The notes below the pieces were generated by a model. That model was not told the origin of the DNA. It made no database searches and saw only the letters and a program-made list of their open reading frames with translations. Source: Nereocystis luetkeana (Eukaryota; Sar; Phaeophyceae; Laminariales; Laminariaceae). Taken from it: a stretch of DNA of 64,000 nucleotides. The stretch's first letter is position 1; every line of letters starts with the position of its first letter. The stretch spans positions 1,690,501 to 1,754,500 of the forward strand of contig JARUPZ010000026.1 of assembly GCA_031213475.1 (NCBI GenBank). Direction: 5' to 3'. Both the position numbers and the translations under genes were made by a program. Of the stretch, positions 8,882-21,924 are shown one piece after another.

Positions 8882-10894
8882 TGAGGTTAGGTTCTGTAGG
8901 GTACTTCATGACCTGCAGAACCATGCCCGGGGTATTTACCCAAATACCCTACAGAGAACTTCTGTAAGTTCTGTAAGACATTTTTCCATGTACCCGGAAC
9001 TTCTGTAAGCTCGGTACGACCTTCATACCTGTACCCGGAACTTCTGTGAATACTTTACACCCCGTTTCACAATAGCCGGGGTACCGGTGCAAAGTTTTTG
9101 TACCTGCCCGGAACTTCTGTGAGTTCGGTACGCCCGTGCCACAATACCCGGAACTTCTGTAAGTTCTGTAAGACCTTCGGCACAATACCCGGGGTAAGGG
9201 TATACCCTTGGCACAGTACCCGGGGTGTCGGTACAGATTAAGATGGCGTTCAGGCGCAAAGATGTCGGGAGACAGAACTTTTCAACCCTTTACAGAGAGC
9301 AGCTTTGCCTTGACATGCCGTGACTGACACCCAATTACTAGGTTTTAGTGTGGAATACTTCGGCCCTACGCCCTTGACAGGGCATGTTTTGCCTTGCTTG
9401 TCTCCCGACATATTTGTTGAGGAGTGATGTTACGCATTCTGACGTCATGTATGTCTCATCAGTGAAACACACCAAAAACGAGATGACGAAATTACATTGT
9501 ACCACCCACCTCGCCCACAACCACTCAAGAACCGCGCACAGCAACACACACATCCGTGCAACTGCATTTTTCTTTTTCTTTTTTGCTCAATCCATTCATT
9601 ATCTTCGCACATCTCCTCCTCTCTCTCCTTCCCACTCGTAACTCAGATCCGGGGTCACATAGCAGGCTCTTCTACCCCCTTCCCGCTACTGTACGTGCCT
9701 TCATTTTTATCGCGAGAAGATTTCAGCCTTTTCTTCCCGTCGACCCGCATCGAATTGTGCCTACCCACGCTGCAAGGCGCTCGCAACAATTGCATCTACA
9801 GTAGATTAGTTTTAGCATGTTATTATTCGACAGCCTAAATGGTGGGACTCAACACCGATGTGGGTTACAATTTTTTTTTTTAATACATTGGTAGTTGTGA
9901 TCGGCATGGCTTCATTTGTTTAGTTGCATTTTTGTCGGTTTTTAAAAGGGCTTTCGGGCTTTCCATTTAAATACTGCTGTAAGTACTTGGAGTAGTACAA
10001 TTAATATTCATAGTAATATTACAAGGTTTTGTTCTTGTGGAACAGCATACCAGTTCTTTGATTTGGGAGGTAAATCTATGACAGAGGAGGAAGCCGTTCT
10101 CATAAAATTAGAACGGTCCTTACCGTGATAATGGCGAAAGACAGCTATAACAGAAATGAGCTGCAGTGGTACGTGTATTGCATACACGCGGTATTACAGG
10201 TATAGTATGTCGCGTTTGCAGTACACCAATCGCATTCTAAATGCATTTTTAAAGCATTTTATTGACCAGTATATTCGGTGTTTTTTTGCCGCCTCGAGGT
10301 GGGTATTTACCAGGGTATTACCCTGAAATTCTTCAAGTTCTGTACGCCCGTGGCACAATTTGAACTGCTGTGAGTTTTGTACGCCCGGGCCACAATCGGA
10401 GCTTCTGTGAGTTCTGTGCGACCGTTCCACAATAAACACCCGGAACTTGTGTGAGTTCTGTACACCCGTGTAACAATACCCGTAATTTCGGTAAGTTCTG
10501 TGCGAACGAGCCACAACACCGGGGGTACCGGTGCACCATTTGTACATACCTGCCTGGATCTTCTGTGAGTTTTGCACGCTTGTGCCACAATACCCGAAAC
10601 TTCTGTGTCTTATAAGGGTTTTATACCCATACCCGGAACTTCTGTGAGTTATGTACGACCTTCATACCCGTACCCGGACCTTCTGTAAGTTCTGTACGCC
10701 CGGTTTCACAATACCCGGGATACCGGTACAACGTTTTTTTACGTGACCGGAACTTCTGTGAGTTCTGTACGCCCGGGCCACAATACCCAGATCTTCTGTG
10801 GGTTTTGTAAGGGCTTTATACCCTCGCGCGGAAATTCTGTCTGTTCTGTACGACCCTAACCCTGAATAAAAAAACCCTACAGAACCTTACCTTG
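8882..10894 (-). mobile_element. hAT-like non-autonomous DNA transposon, copy 2 (inverted)
   Basis: The ends (TGAGGTTAGGTTCTGTAGGG at 8882 and the complement of CAAGGTAAGGTTCTGTAGGG at 10894) match those of copy 1. The flanks are GAAAAAGTC on the left and GAAAAATC on the right, an 8-bp target duplication with one extra base on the left. In reverse order it carries the inner minisatellite (8900-9240), the GTCAAG-rich segment (about 9260-9420), a SINE body where copy 1 has its cargo, the segment shared with 740-1005 (about 9840-10165), and the outer minisatellite (10320-10860). No transposase is visible. Confidence 0.7.
9565..9795 (-). repeat. SINE body copy nested in hAT-like copy 2
   Basis: CATTCATTATCTTCGCACATC, GTAACTCAGATCCGGGG and GAAGATTTCAGCC match the SINE at 3719-4074 in the same orientation. 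The A tail is interrupted (T-rich tract near 9570-9584). The tRNA-like head is missing. Confidence 0.7.
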
Positions 10895-11620
10895 GAAAAA
10901 TCTACAACGTCAAATGTCCAACGGAGAGAGCTTCTCGTAGCAGACCACTTATATTTATATTATTTATACAGCTGTACGACATCAACTGCAGAGTTTCTCC
11001 AGCAGCCAAACAGCAGCAGCAGCAGCAGCAGCAGCGGCATCAGTAGCGGTAGGACACACGAGGCCAGGGTCAGCGTCGCTGAACGCTCGGCTTGTCGGTC
11101 TAACCCTTGAACTCTTGTGTACACGTACAAAAACCACCTCGCAAGTCGGCATCATAAATTCGAGACGAAAAATCTACAACCTGGCATATCCGACAAGAGC
11201 TCCTCGTAGCAGGTGCCACCACTGCTACTGCTGTACGACATCTCCAGCAGAGCTTATCCTGCTCCTCGGTCTCATCAGCAGTAGGAGGGTGGGCCTGACA
11301 ATACCAACTGCAGCATGTCCTACGACCCGGCCCGAACGTTGCCGTGGGCAGGCACATTCTGCCTACGAGTCCACACACGTAGAGTCGTGGGTTTGGTTAG
11401 TTTTAAGTAGAACTCGAAAACAAAAACCGTTATGACAGGTGCCACAACACCAATACAGTACACTGCTGCACCACATCTACAGCAGAGCTCCTGCGTTTCC
11501 GTCCCTTCTTCAGTAGGTGTAGGACGTTGGGCCTGGCAACACCACCTGCAGCATGTCTCGGGGTGCTGCCTGACCGTTGCTGTGGGCAGGCACAATCTGG
11601 CAATATGTACTCGTAGAGTT
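10895..11620 (+). repeat. CAG-led tandem repeat units
   Basis: 10895-11007 completes the interrupted unit, and 11008-11240 is a full uninterrupted unit starting with CAG repeats (about 11009-11034) and containing GAGACGAAAAATCTACAAC. A related second level follows: a segment at about 11210-11360 containing CATCTCCAGCAGAGC, GTGGGCCTGACAATACC and TGGGCAGGCAC recurs diverged at about 11450-11600. Confidence 0.75.
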
Positions 11621-13700
11621 GGGTTTCGTTTGGTAGAGCTCCAAAAAACAGAAACCGTTTGATGTTTTACTGTTGAGTATTTTTTAAACTATGGCCCAGT
11701 CATCTCGCAACACATGTTGCCGCACCTAGCTCCACCAACTGTAAACGACTCACCACCGCACCAGCACGAGATAGTTTTTTGTGTGTATGGATTCACAGAG
11801 CCCGCCTGGTGCCGTGTGCGTTGAGCGCGGTGGTCAAACGTGGGCCAAAACCTAGGTTGAATCACACACATACGTACAGAGAAACTCAAAGTATGGCACC
11901 CTACCCACGTACGATGCGTTATGAACAGACTTCTTTTTCCTTGGAAAACCCAGAAAAAAAAGGCTCGCGCTTCGTGCTCGCGCGCCCCATTACAACGGCG
12001 TTCTTGTGAGACACCTTGCAAGAAGGTGCTACTCCTACCGAGGGGACACAAAGGCGTTTACGTACACCGCGTGGGGTGTGCTCTTGATTGACAACACCGT
12101 GTTCTTCTCTGATATTGTCTATTCCTGTTGCGAATAACCTTGTTTAAGGACTACAGTAGTACGTGTATGGAAGACTATTATGAAATACTCCTTGTATACA
12201 TGTGTACCGTTATGCCGGCATGTGTATACGTACAGGGTTCCGTTGTACCAAGGGTAGTATAAACTACCTGGTACGTACAAGGTACCTGGTTTTGTGTTTA
12301 GCGTTGAAAAAAATGCTCAGGCAGAGCTACCCGGTACGCCGCATTTCATATTGCGGGGGACCATCTTATAGGACCTACGGTACACACAAAACCTATACCA
12401 GGTACATATATTCCTATTTTTACTATCAATATTTGGTCCTATGTACTCTGGTCCGCAGTAATACCGCACCTCCGACTTGGAAGGCCGCACCCACTTCAGG
12501 GGTCGATATAAATCGAAGGCACACGAACAAGAGCTGCACATTCGTAAAACGTCGAGCCAGGTTTTTCGCTGATCTTTGCAGCAGTGTTTCTAACAAAAAA
12601 CGAATACGAAATTCAATTAAAGGTTCATCCAAGGGAACGACGAATACCAGGGAAAAGTTGGATGAACTTGACAAAAAAAAGGCCAGAATTTCCAGAATGA
12701 GTGAACCCTTTGGGCTGAACTTGATTTCGCGTTCATTCGCGCTCCAGCAGTCCATACGATTGGTGTACATGCCCCGAGCTTTTTCCCGAAGCTCTCAAGG
12801 CGCAACCAGGATAACGCAGGAGGGATATCTGGAACGCGTACACACAGAGAGCACACGAGCGGCGATGGGGATACAACAAAACAGCGGAAGACTCCAAAGG
12901 GAAGCTGGCCGCCGCCGCAACCGTGACGCCGCCGATACCGTCGCGGCTGTTGCTTCTTTGGCTGTACTGGTGCTGCTGGTGCTGGTGCTGGTGTCGCCGT
13001 GCTGGTGCTGCTGCTTCTGCTGCTTATGGATCCGAATGCATCGCGGAGCACAACCTGGGACAACAAGTTGCTTAGTTTTTGTGTGTTTAGATATCAACTG
13101 GAGCGAGTAACAGCATCACCAGCAACAACGACAGCGGCGTTGACTGCGGCGGCGGCATATCGGCAGCAGCAGGAGCAGCAACAGGGGGGGGAAAACATGT
13201 ATGTAGGCATCAGCCGGAGTGATGATGTGTCTACCTTATCTGTTGTGGCCTCTGCTCTCTCCTTTTGGTGCTGCGTACGACAGCTGCGCAAGAGAATGCT
13301 AGCTGTTCAGCCACCACCTCCGCTGCATTAGCCACCACCGCCGCCTGCTCTTGCTGTCGCTTTGCTGTGTTGCTGCTGCTGCCGTCACATACGAATACCC
13401 ATCCTCCTAAAGTCGGGTGTTGTTGCTGTGCTTCGCGATGCCAACTGACATTTCCTTTTTTGGATACTTTTTGTGTTTGTTTTTTGTGTTCTGATGGAAT
13501 TTGGACGATTGGCTCACAACGCAAACACAGTCAAAATTAAGACGGAATGAGTCTGGCCTTTTTCAAGTTTAGTGGAATTATAGGTTAGATAATTTACATC
13601 GCAAACACTGTTCAAGACACACCATTGCACTAAGGAAACCTTGAACGCCTGACTAGATGTGAGCTTTATGTTTCTGTGTTGCCTGGCGCTTAGCCTGTTA
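11620..13700. other. Stretch without a convincing gene
   Basis: A 302-codon open frame (12202-13110, plus) is present, but its composition shifts abruptly from basic to a Leu/Val/Cys run encoded by CTG repeats and several overlapping frames are equally long, so I do not call it. Two TACCWGGTA motifs lie at 12265-12273 and 12396-12404. Confidence 0.4.
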
Positions 13701-13718
13701 GCGGTCTCCTGACTGTGT

Positions 13719-13995
13719 TCACAGATCTAGAGTTAATCGTGACCATGCGTTACCGAGCCCTTTTTTTGTGATGTTGTCATCCGAAATATAGCTTGCACCG
13801 CATTTTGGCCCGTGTATGCCTCCATCTTCAAGTCGAATAACAGGAAACGTCGTCGAGATGGGCTTTCGTCCATCCGGCAACGTTCCATGATCGACGACGG
13901 CAGCAGAGCCAAGTTTTTGCTGTAGACCCGGTTCTTCGTGTGGCACTACAGTAGTTAGCGCTCCCATCGCAGGGATCCCGCGCCACTCAAACTTC
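13719..13995 (-). pseudogene. Coding-like fragment, unknown protein
   Basis: On the minus strand an 82-codon open frame (from an ATG at 13967 to a stop at 13719) has protein-like composition with charged and hydrophobic residues alternating, for example TFPVIRLEDGGIHGPKCGA and SYISDDNITKKGLG. The same frame is open further upstream as KFEWRGIPAMGALT before an in-frame TAG near 13996, which suggests an older, longer reading frame. I do not recognise the family. It may be the 3' end of a decayed gene or transposon protein. Confidence 0.35.
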
Positions 13996-14039
13996 TATAT
14001 CGAACCCTGGAATATTTCGGTCGACATCGTCTGACAATC

Positions 14040-17000
14040 GTGTGTGCTGTCTAGTGGTACCTTATTATTTTTACATGACTGGGCGCTGCGCAGCATCGGC
14101 TTGGGGCCTGCCTCTTGTTTCGCTTATACCTTTTTTTGGCATGCATGTAATAATGTAGAGGCCGCAAACGCGCCGGCACTGCCATGAGGGATATAGTGGT
14201 GCAAATCACAACGAGCAAGACATCAACCAAACTGAAACGAAAGCACTAAACTTCCGTACACAAACACACGATATATGCTGTAGTCTGCATGACGATAGAG
14301 CGAGGGTTTTCTGGCCTCGATCTTCTAACAAGGGTGCGCGAAGTAGAGTTGAGCCCTCTCTGAGCCCGACGGGCATCCTACGTATGTTTGTACTTACAGG
14401 ATCGCTAAAATGCGTCGATCGATTATTTGTTGGGTTTTTATGTCAGGTTGGACTTCTGCTACTCGCGTCGCCTTAGTTCGCGCTTACGCAACAGGCATCC
14501 CACATACTCCCACATTTAACCCTTTCAAGAATCGGCGATGCCATTTGGCGATCGTGTGAGTGATAGGCATGCGCGGGGTTGCGGTTTGGTTATAGGGAAC
14601 TCCAGTTTACTGTGCGTACCCTTCTTGAATAACGAGCTCGGGAAAAACGCGCTCTATCGTCACACAGCCTTCATTATTTGCCGTATACCTGCACAAGGAG
14701 GTCACGTTTTTTTTCTCCCTTGTATCTGCTCGTTATTGTCTGTACCGCTACCTTCCTCTTGGAAATGCTGTCGTACTTGCGACCTCTATATTATTCCATC
14801 CTTTACGTTTACTTGCATAAGCGCAGGAGGTGGCGGGCGCCAGCCTGTCGGTGCAAAGAGTCCTCACATACTACAGAGATGTAGTATGGTATGCTTGAAT
14901 TCCGTTGGAAACAAACACCAGCCTTGCACGCGCAGCCAATTTGACTAAAAGCGCATATTAGCCGTTTGCTGGCCCAGAAACTATCATCCGAGGATGCTGA
15001 TTAGGGTACGAACCAGTTCCCGGGAAAACGAGGATCCAACATTTTTTTTCTGGGCTCTCGTTCAATATTGGATTGGTTCTTTGACGAAGCAGCAGCAGTA
15101 CCAGCAGCAGGGGAAACAGCTGCCCCGTTAACTCACGAATCTTACGTAGACATCTTATCCAGTCGATCTGGGTGATGAGTTGCAGCAACAAATCGATATC
15201 TATGCAGTATGTTCCCCACGAAAAGAAGACAACCGGTACATGATGATCACTTGAACTGAATATGGCGTAGGCAGAACTTGTGGGTGATGGTCGCTGAGGA
15301 GTCGGAAAGAAGAGGGAACCTTTCGTACCTATACATGCGTTTAGGTGGTCATCACAGGCGGGTCCTATTTTCCCCGGCTTTGCCTACCTTTCAGTTAAAG
15401 CACGGCAATACAGGCAGGATAATACCCCGCCAAACGTACGTCAGGCCAATGGGCCGGAGAACGGGGCCCTGCAAGTCTCCCCGTGGGGTCCTGTTTCCAT
15501 CAAGGGTGGGCGGGCGGACGCTGTGTATGTAAGGTTTGGTCTAAGATCGGGTTCGCACGGTGATATGTCAGAGTGTGAGCATTCGGTCCATTGTTGTCTC
15601 CCCAACGAACGGACGCATCCTTTCCAGATGTTATCGACGTTTGCCGTTATGTAGCCTCAGTATGAGTATACTTGAGAGTTGATGATGTTTTCGTATTGGT
15701 GTTCAGATTACCATATATCGGACCAGCCTGACACGAAGCGCCCGTACCGACAACTATTATTTACAAATAACTCCCAAAACAAGATATGATCTCAAGGTTA
15801 GATTTTCCCAATATGTCAGATGAGCCTCAAGGGATTGTTCCCGCTCAGGTCGACTCATGTTGGAACATACGCACCAATAAATAAAGGGCATACCGCGCCT
15901 ACCTGTAGTAGAACACAGGCGCCTAACTCTAGCCCAGCGTTACACCGGCAAAGCATCAGAAATAGAGCGCAGAAATTCGAGACCCGGGAGTGTACGCAGG
16001 AAGCGTCTGCCACAGAGTGCCTTCGAAGCTAGACGCGTGCCGCATTGACCTGTTTTTCATGTCAGCTCAAAAGCTTGGTTGCTCAGGAGTATTATAAGTT
16101 CGAGTGTGCCTGTGTTTCGAGGCATACTGCTGTTGCCGATGCCGGAATGAAGACTACGGTTGTAGGGTGTATAGTGCTTTTTTGTTTTGTCGACTGCTGA
16201 CATCATCAGCCGCGAGCGCAGCAACAGCGGCGGGACCGACTAACCCACAGCTTTGGAGGAGTAGGCTGTGGCTCCTAAGCGGCCGAGACACACCCTGGGG
16301 TCGTGGGTGAACGCAGTCAGAAGTGGCTGGACAGACTACGAGTACCAGCAATTGCAGCTCTACACGCGCAACAGCAGAAGAAGCAGTGTCCCAATACTCT
16401 ACGACGACGACCAAAGGAAAAACGCAACCGAAAAGTGCAAGCTATAATACGTACCCTTCGCCAATTCGCAGCTAGAGTTTGTGAGCAACCATTGTGAAAT
16501 ACGGTCCCACATCATTGCGACTTGTTGGTTCCATTGTTGTTTCATTGTTTGAGCCAGGTTAGCTAACCTCAACTCGAAGCTTGACCTGAGGGGTTCCCCG
16601 TGTTTTATTAACTCCCCACTTGCCTTTGCCCCCGATATTCAACACGCAGACCCGTTGGTGGTGATAACCTTCGTTTCAAAAACTATGTTTCATACATTGT
16701 GCATTTTCACGGTCTTCGGGTCGCCCGAAAAAAAATAAAAACTCAAGTTTGTGTTCAGCGATTGTGATGAGAGCCCTCGGTTCATCTATTAATAGTGACG
16801 GGCTTACCCCGGCGAAATGGATGCTTACTGCCTTGACGCGCGAAGCGCTTGCCTTTTAATTATTTATCTGATGCAGTCGAATTTTGCTCGCCCCCGTCGA
16901 ATCTCACGCGCAGATTACAAGTATTCCCGAATCCGTTCGAGGGCGGTGCGGTTGGCCGCTGAGCTTGTTACCACCCACCCGCGCGCGAGGTTTGCGCTAG

Positions 17001-18600
17001 GCTTACCGTCACAAACGTCAGCGCGCTTCAACGGCATTGTCTTGTGTCAGTAGGCACGACTAGACCAGCCGATAGCCCTGTCGACGTTTGCCACGCTATC
17101 TTGCTTCCCTGAATCATGCCGTGATGGCGATGCATTCAGTTTCACGACGCTGCATCTCTTCTCATGTCTGTATTGTAGTGGCGCGACGTCACACTGTGGG
17201 GACGTACGATGGCACCCCTGGCATGCCTTCGGGACTCTGCTCAAGCAATTTTCCCTTGCATAAATCGTGAACACTTTGTTTCCAGTACTTCCTGCCCCAG
17301 CGAAGGTGTGCGGGAAGAAGTTGAGGATGTAAAAGACAGGATATGGGCGCCAATCGCCTTATGTTGAAGCCTACGGGTGCGAGTAAGGGCATTGAGCTTT
17401 CGGATCTAAGGCACTCGAACCAAGCCTGTGCTGATTCCCCAGTTTGCTGGGGCTTTCATACGAAAAACCTATTCAACTGTCCGACTGATCCCCCTAGTAA
17501 ATACGCTCACCATCCACGCATTTGTTGTTCCTGACGGTACCTAAAGGTTGTCGTTTACACCGCAAGCGATGGCAATAAATAAATGTCCCGCAATCGACCC
17601 GGTCCAACATCCGGCTGCTCCGGTGCCGCGTACTATACGATAGGCGACCCGCCCGAACACTCGGTACGTACGACAACCGTTGCACAGGAGGCGTTACGAT
17701 CGGAAGTTGCGCCCAGGTCGTCGGTCATAACGAATATAGTTTCTGGTGGTAGGGAACTATGTCGCTCAACGGCATCGTTTCTCGACGTTGTTAAGCTAGG
17801 TGCCCTCCGCTTGCAAGGGATCGCACAATCTAGCTCTAGGCAGCAACCACACGCGGCTGTGGGAGTCGTGGGATGTTCTGCATGGCATGGTTTACCAGGG
17901 TGTGGGTACCGCGACTACCGTACTTCCCTGAAGACCAGCAGCTAGAGTTGTGAGTAGCGATTGATATGTCTTGTTTCTCGACAACCATCATGGCGAAACA
18001 AACAAATCAACAGCAGCGGTAAAAAACACGTGATCATCTTCAGTGACAACAGCTTTTATATATGGATGCTCCGTCTCGGTTCTCGCACGCTACGTGTGAC
18101 ACCTTCAATTGGTGCGATTGTTGTGGTGTTCACGAGGTATACACGTTGACCAGTACAACATCGAATTGTGCTGAGTAACACAGTTAGTGATGCACATGAT
18201 CAGAAGCGTAGGGGACTGTGTTTTCGACTCAACTACCGTTCCATTGTATGTTTTCGTTTATTCCGGAATCATTCCGCTCTCTTACATATGTACCATACTC
18301 TGTACGTTAAAACCCGTTTTTGACAGTTTGGACCACGTGTATATACTTTCGTAATACTTGACGTTTCGTATCCATGTGGTATTGTAGGGTTCAACGGAAA
18401 ATATCGTGCTATTACTAGATAGTATTTTTTTCCTTGCAGTAAGTACTCGTATTGCCATGGCATAGTGTTAGTATTATTTTTTTTTGCAGGCGATCGCCTA
18501 GCAAAATATGTTATTACTAGCTACGAGGTGTCGTTTAGGCCACGGTCGCATCCAAGCATCTCGTGGTCCCCGGGTTTCCTGCCATTCCAGTCTCCATAAT
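14040..18600. other. Long stretch without a recognised gene
   Basis: Open frames reach 136 codons (14538-14948, plus) and 120 codons (17583-17945, plus), but none shows a domain, repeat or splice context I can support. No repeat family from elsewhere in the window is obvious here. Confidence 0.4.
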
Positions 18601-18602
18601 TT

Positions 18603-18851
18603 TTATTGGAACGTTCGATTCGACGGATACAGTCCAGGCTTATCCGGTGCACTCGGAAACATTTGTCGGTATTTCGTTCTGCTGGAGAATATTCTTCTTG
18701 GGCCTGCGCGCGCGTCGTCGGTACTCTGTATTTCCAAGCTCAGTGCGATGACGCCGCTAAGTATATACATGATACCCAGTAGGTCCATTTTCTGCTTGTT
18801 AGTTGCTGTCGTACGAGGAGTGGCGATTCTGGTCGGAGTCGAGGCCATCCT
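18603..18851 (-). CDS. Small candidate protein with one hydrophobic segment
   Basis: A minus-strand reading frame can start at an ATG near 18849 (context GGAAGGATGGCC) and runs about 82 codons to a TAA. The N-terminus is Thr/Arg/Lys-rich, followed by a hydrophobic stretch LLGIMYILSGVIALSL that could be one membrane segment, then a basic tail with PRRIFSSRTKY. There is no recognised family. It could be a first exon, a small membrane protein or a chance frame. Confidence 0.3.
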   Translation of the reverse strand, partial: RMASTPTRIATPRTTATNKQKMDLLGIMYILSGVIALSLEIQSTDDARAGPRRIFSSRTKYRQMFPSAPDKPGLYPSNRTFQ

Positions 18852-19126
18852 TCCCTCATGAAAAACTTTGTTCAAGGGCACTGCATCGGCGCTTGTCGGT
18901 ACCCATGGTTCGGAAGCGAATTTAACCTCACTGCCAAATTGTATTTTAAAAACTGATAGTGCGTAATACCTGTGGTGTAACTATTCCATTCGTGTGTCGA
19001 GGTCTGATTACGTACAGAACCAAGTCAATGCCAAGGTTTTGCATGAAGGAGGGATTCCCAATTAGTAAGCGTGTTTTCGCTAGCATTGAAGCCACTGCCA
19101 AGCAATGCAGTATAGAGGCAATGCCA

Positions 19127-19290
19127 AGTGGGAGTGTTCTTCACATTAAGCCGGTCTTTCTACTCGTCGACATCCTGCGCAACCAGTGTCCGTGCCGATT
19201 TTTCAATCCTGAAGAGATACACGACCCCTATCATAAGGGTTTTAATAGAAGAAAGGAAGAGAAAGGAATTAAATAGAATCACAGCGGAAC
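19127..19290 (+). repeat. Family A fragment, diverged
   Basis: GTGTTCTTCACATTAAGCCG, CGTCGACATCCTGCGCAACC and GTGTCCGTGCCGATTTTTC match the plus-orientation end of family A. It is truncated after about 100 bp and followed by an A/G-rich stretch. Confidence 0.75.
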
Positions 19291-19957
19291 AAGCGCAACA
19301 AAAAACATAAGAAAACTACGGGAAACCACGTTCGAACCAGCTGCACCAGTTAGCGGCGCGATTGGCATAGGCATGTTCGGCTTCCTAGTCGGCCTGTTGC
19401 AGGATGATTCTACGCAAGAATGTAAAAGCCTTTCCGCCTGCTATAATGTAGGACATGGCTTACCGCCTGTATACTGACACTTCAGATTATTGGCTCTGTG
19501 CCCAACATAAAGAAGTTTTTTTTGTCATCCAGTCTAAATTTTCCGCCTCAATATTGCCATGTATGAGATTCCATTGTCAGTCTCTCACGCCCTGAGCGAT
19601 ATCCCGAATTACTAAAACCACAAGCCGTATCCGCAGTACGTATATCCCCGAAATACGGCCTGTACTATCAGTGAGAGAAGGATCGATCATTTTGCTGGTA
19701 TTAACCGAATATCTAGAATCCGCAATCCAGAACCTCATATTGAACGCTGCCTACGCGTGCAGTATTTTAGGTTGGTAGTATCGAAAACCGAAATGCTTAA
19801 ACTACACTCAGTGTGCAGGAGTATCGTTGATTGTGAAGTATCCCTCATTTCTCCGTGAACGCTTCATGCCAAATTGAATCGCGTTCCTGAAAAGTCTGGA
19901 ACTATTTTCGGTTGACCCGTATGCCCAGTCCGGGTTGCCAACGGTACATGATCTTGG

Positions 19958-20579
19958 TGAAGGAAGGCTCATAACCTCGAGGGTCATGACCTGAAGGAAT
20001 AATGCATGTTGAGGCTCTGTCTTCTATGAGAAGAGACGCAGAGGCGGCACCGAAGTGTCTGTGAAGATCACTTGTGATGAAGAAAGAAGATGGTTTGAAA
20101 TTGGCGCTTAATTGGCCATTATAGAAGGAATCTTGATCTCAGAGATCAAGAGGAGAAGAGGAAAGGAGAAGAAGAGAGGAAAGGAAAGGAAGAAGAGAGG
20201 AAATGGAAGAGAGTGAGCAAGGTGGGGCATGCCATCACCTGATCACGAGACAATGCCCATGCTACGGGCAGGTTTATTCTACAGCAGCCCGTCAAGGTTC
20301 CGTGAACCGTTCCTAGCAATGCCCCTGCAACGTTCTATGTAGAGTACTCGTAACGTTCTATGGAACGTTACCTGCTACCTATTGTGGTAGACTAGCTACC
20401 CTGCGTTACGATCAGTAAGATAGAGATAAGTTGAATACAGTGCGTCGGCAAGAAAGAACAAACTCAAGTTTCGCCGCATATCGTATTTCTCCGCCTTTAT
20501 CATAAGATACTCTTTGTAAGCTCGTGTGAAGTGACTGCACATCACAATAGATATGGATGTCAACGTCCATATGCTGACA
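19958..20579 (-). repeat. Long terminal repeat (3' LTR in element orientation)
   Basis: This is a 622-bp copy of the sequence at 22892-23513. It contains a purine-only style tract on the plus strand at about 20145-20215 and several perfect short hairpins: CTTGATCTC/GAGATCAAG near 20130, GGTTC/GAACC near 20298, and GTAACGTTC/GAACGTTAC near 20350. Confidence 0.9.
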
Positions 20580-21446
20580 CGCCCCCGTGATGTCAGTCAG
20601 TAGCTTACGCTTACGGTGTAGAAACCAGATACTCAGAAAATCATACTGCAAAATAGTACTAGATATTGGGAAAACTGGGACGTGTTGTCCAGTATATACG
20701 TGTGTACGTATTTCTCGTATTTAACTCGTATGACTACAGAGTAGTACCTAGTGTAGGCGAAAAGCAAGGAATAAAACAAATCGTGATGTGATTACCAGCG
20801 ATGTATACCCTAGAAAATAAAGTGTTAACCCATCTGCTGTGTCCAACGCGCCCCCTGAACGGATGCCTAAAGCAGAAAAGTAGAAAACTGTAGACGTAAA
20901 CGTACTGGATTGTACATATGTCTAGTACATTCAGCATGTTTTGAGCGTGTATGTATGATACGTACTCGAAATAAAGCTATGCAAACGTAAACCTTCCCCA
21001 CGAAAGCAAAAAAGAAAAAACAGTAAGAAATAACCTGGCGCGTATTGCTGGAGGCTCTTCTGCTTCGTGGCGCAGTGCTGCGTCGTAGTTGGTGTTGCTG
21101 CTCGTGATGATCTTCATGTTCAGGAAGTAGAAGAGAGCAGAACGAAGTCGCTTGGAGAAATGGTTGTGAAGTTATGCTGCTGGTGATAGTCCATATAGCT
21201 CCGATGATAGTGAAGAGATGGCTCGGCTGGACGTGGTGTCAGGTCCTGTGGTGGTGCGTTTTGAAAAGCAATAATTGAATTTAGTTGCTGTGAAGAAGTC
21301 GCCGTCGGAAAGTCTCGATCTCTGATCCCCCCGTACGTCCGTTGATAAACAAAGCGGGCGTTGGTTCGATCATGGGGACGTTGCCTCGTGCGTTGCGTAG
21401 ACCACGTTGATGCTGCCAGATGTTTGCTCCGGGTAGTGTTGATGTT

Positions 21447-21905
21447 TTAGTACAGGAAGAAATGTTGTAGGTACTGCTGCTGCTGTAGAAGCCGCAGAAA
21501 CTGGCTGTCGTAGAAGTAGAAATCCCAGGGGCCAATGCTGCAGGTACGTATGTAGTGATGTTGAACTCGAAGTCGCTGCGAAGAACAGGACGCCGATATG
21601 CCACCTAGAGGCCGTAGATATGAAGCGGAAGTGCTCGTACGAATAGTAGACCTATATCGCGAAGTAGTCGTGGTAGTCACAGCAGTAGTCGAAGAAGCTG
21701 ATGGAGTAGATGCAGCTGGGCGGTGTACCTCCATCGCTGTGGATGACGTGTAGTCTGCGACGTTGAATCGGCCGTTTAGTTGACCGTAGCTGAAGTGATG
21801 GCTAGTGCCATATTTGCTCCCCAGCTGTTGAACGATGTACCAGGTACGCACTATTGACGTGTGGATTCGTCCGGTGCAGGTTACACAAAGAGTGCTTATG
21901 TGCAA
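21447..21905 (-). CDS. Internal open frame of the LTR element, Ser/Thr-rich
   Basis: This is a 152-codon frame downstream of the zinc-knuckle frame in element orientation. It is rich in Thr and Ser, with a TAVTTTTTSRYRSTIRTSTSA-like low-complexity part, and I recognise no domain. It may be a degraded continuation of the gag region or non-coding. Confidence 0.2.
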   Translation of the reverse strand: MHISTLCVTCTGRIHTSIVRTWYIVQQLGSKYGTSHHFSYGQLNGRFNVADYTSSTAMEVHRPAASTPSASSTTAVTTTTTSRYRSTIRTSTSASYLRPLGGISASCSSQRLRVQHHYIRTCSIGPWDFYFYDSQFLRLLQQQQYLQHFFLY

Positions 21906-21924
21906 AGGAAAGTAATTTCCTCAT

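Noticed and set aside
12202-13110. 302-codon plus-strand gene
   Set aside because: No domain, abrupt composition change at CTG repeats, and equally long overlapping frames on both strands.
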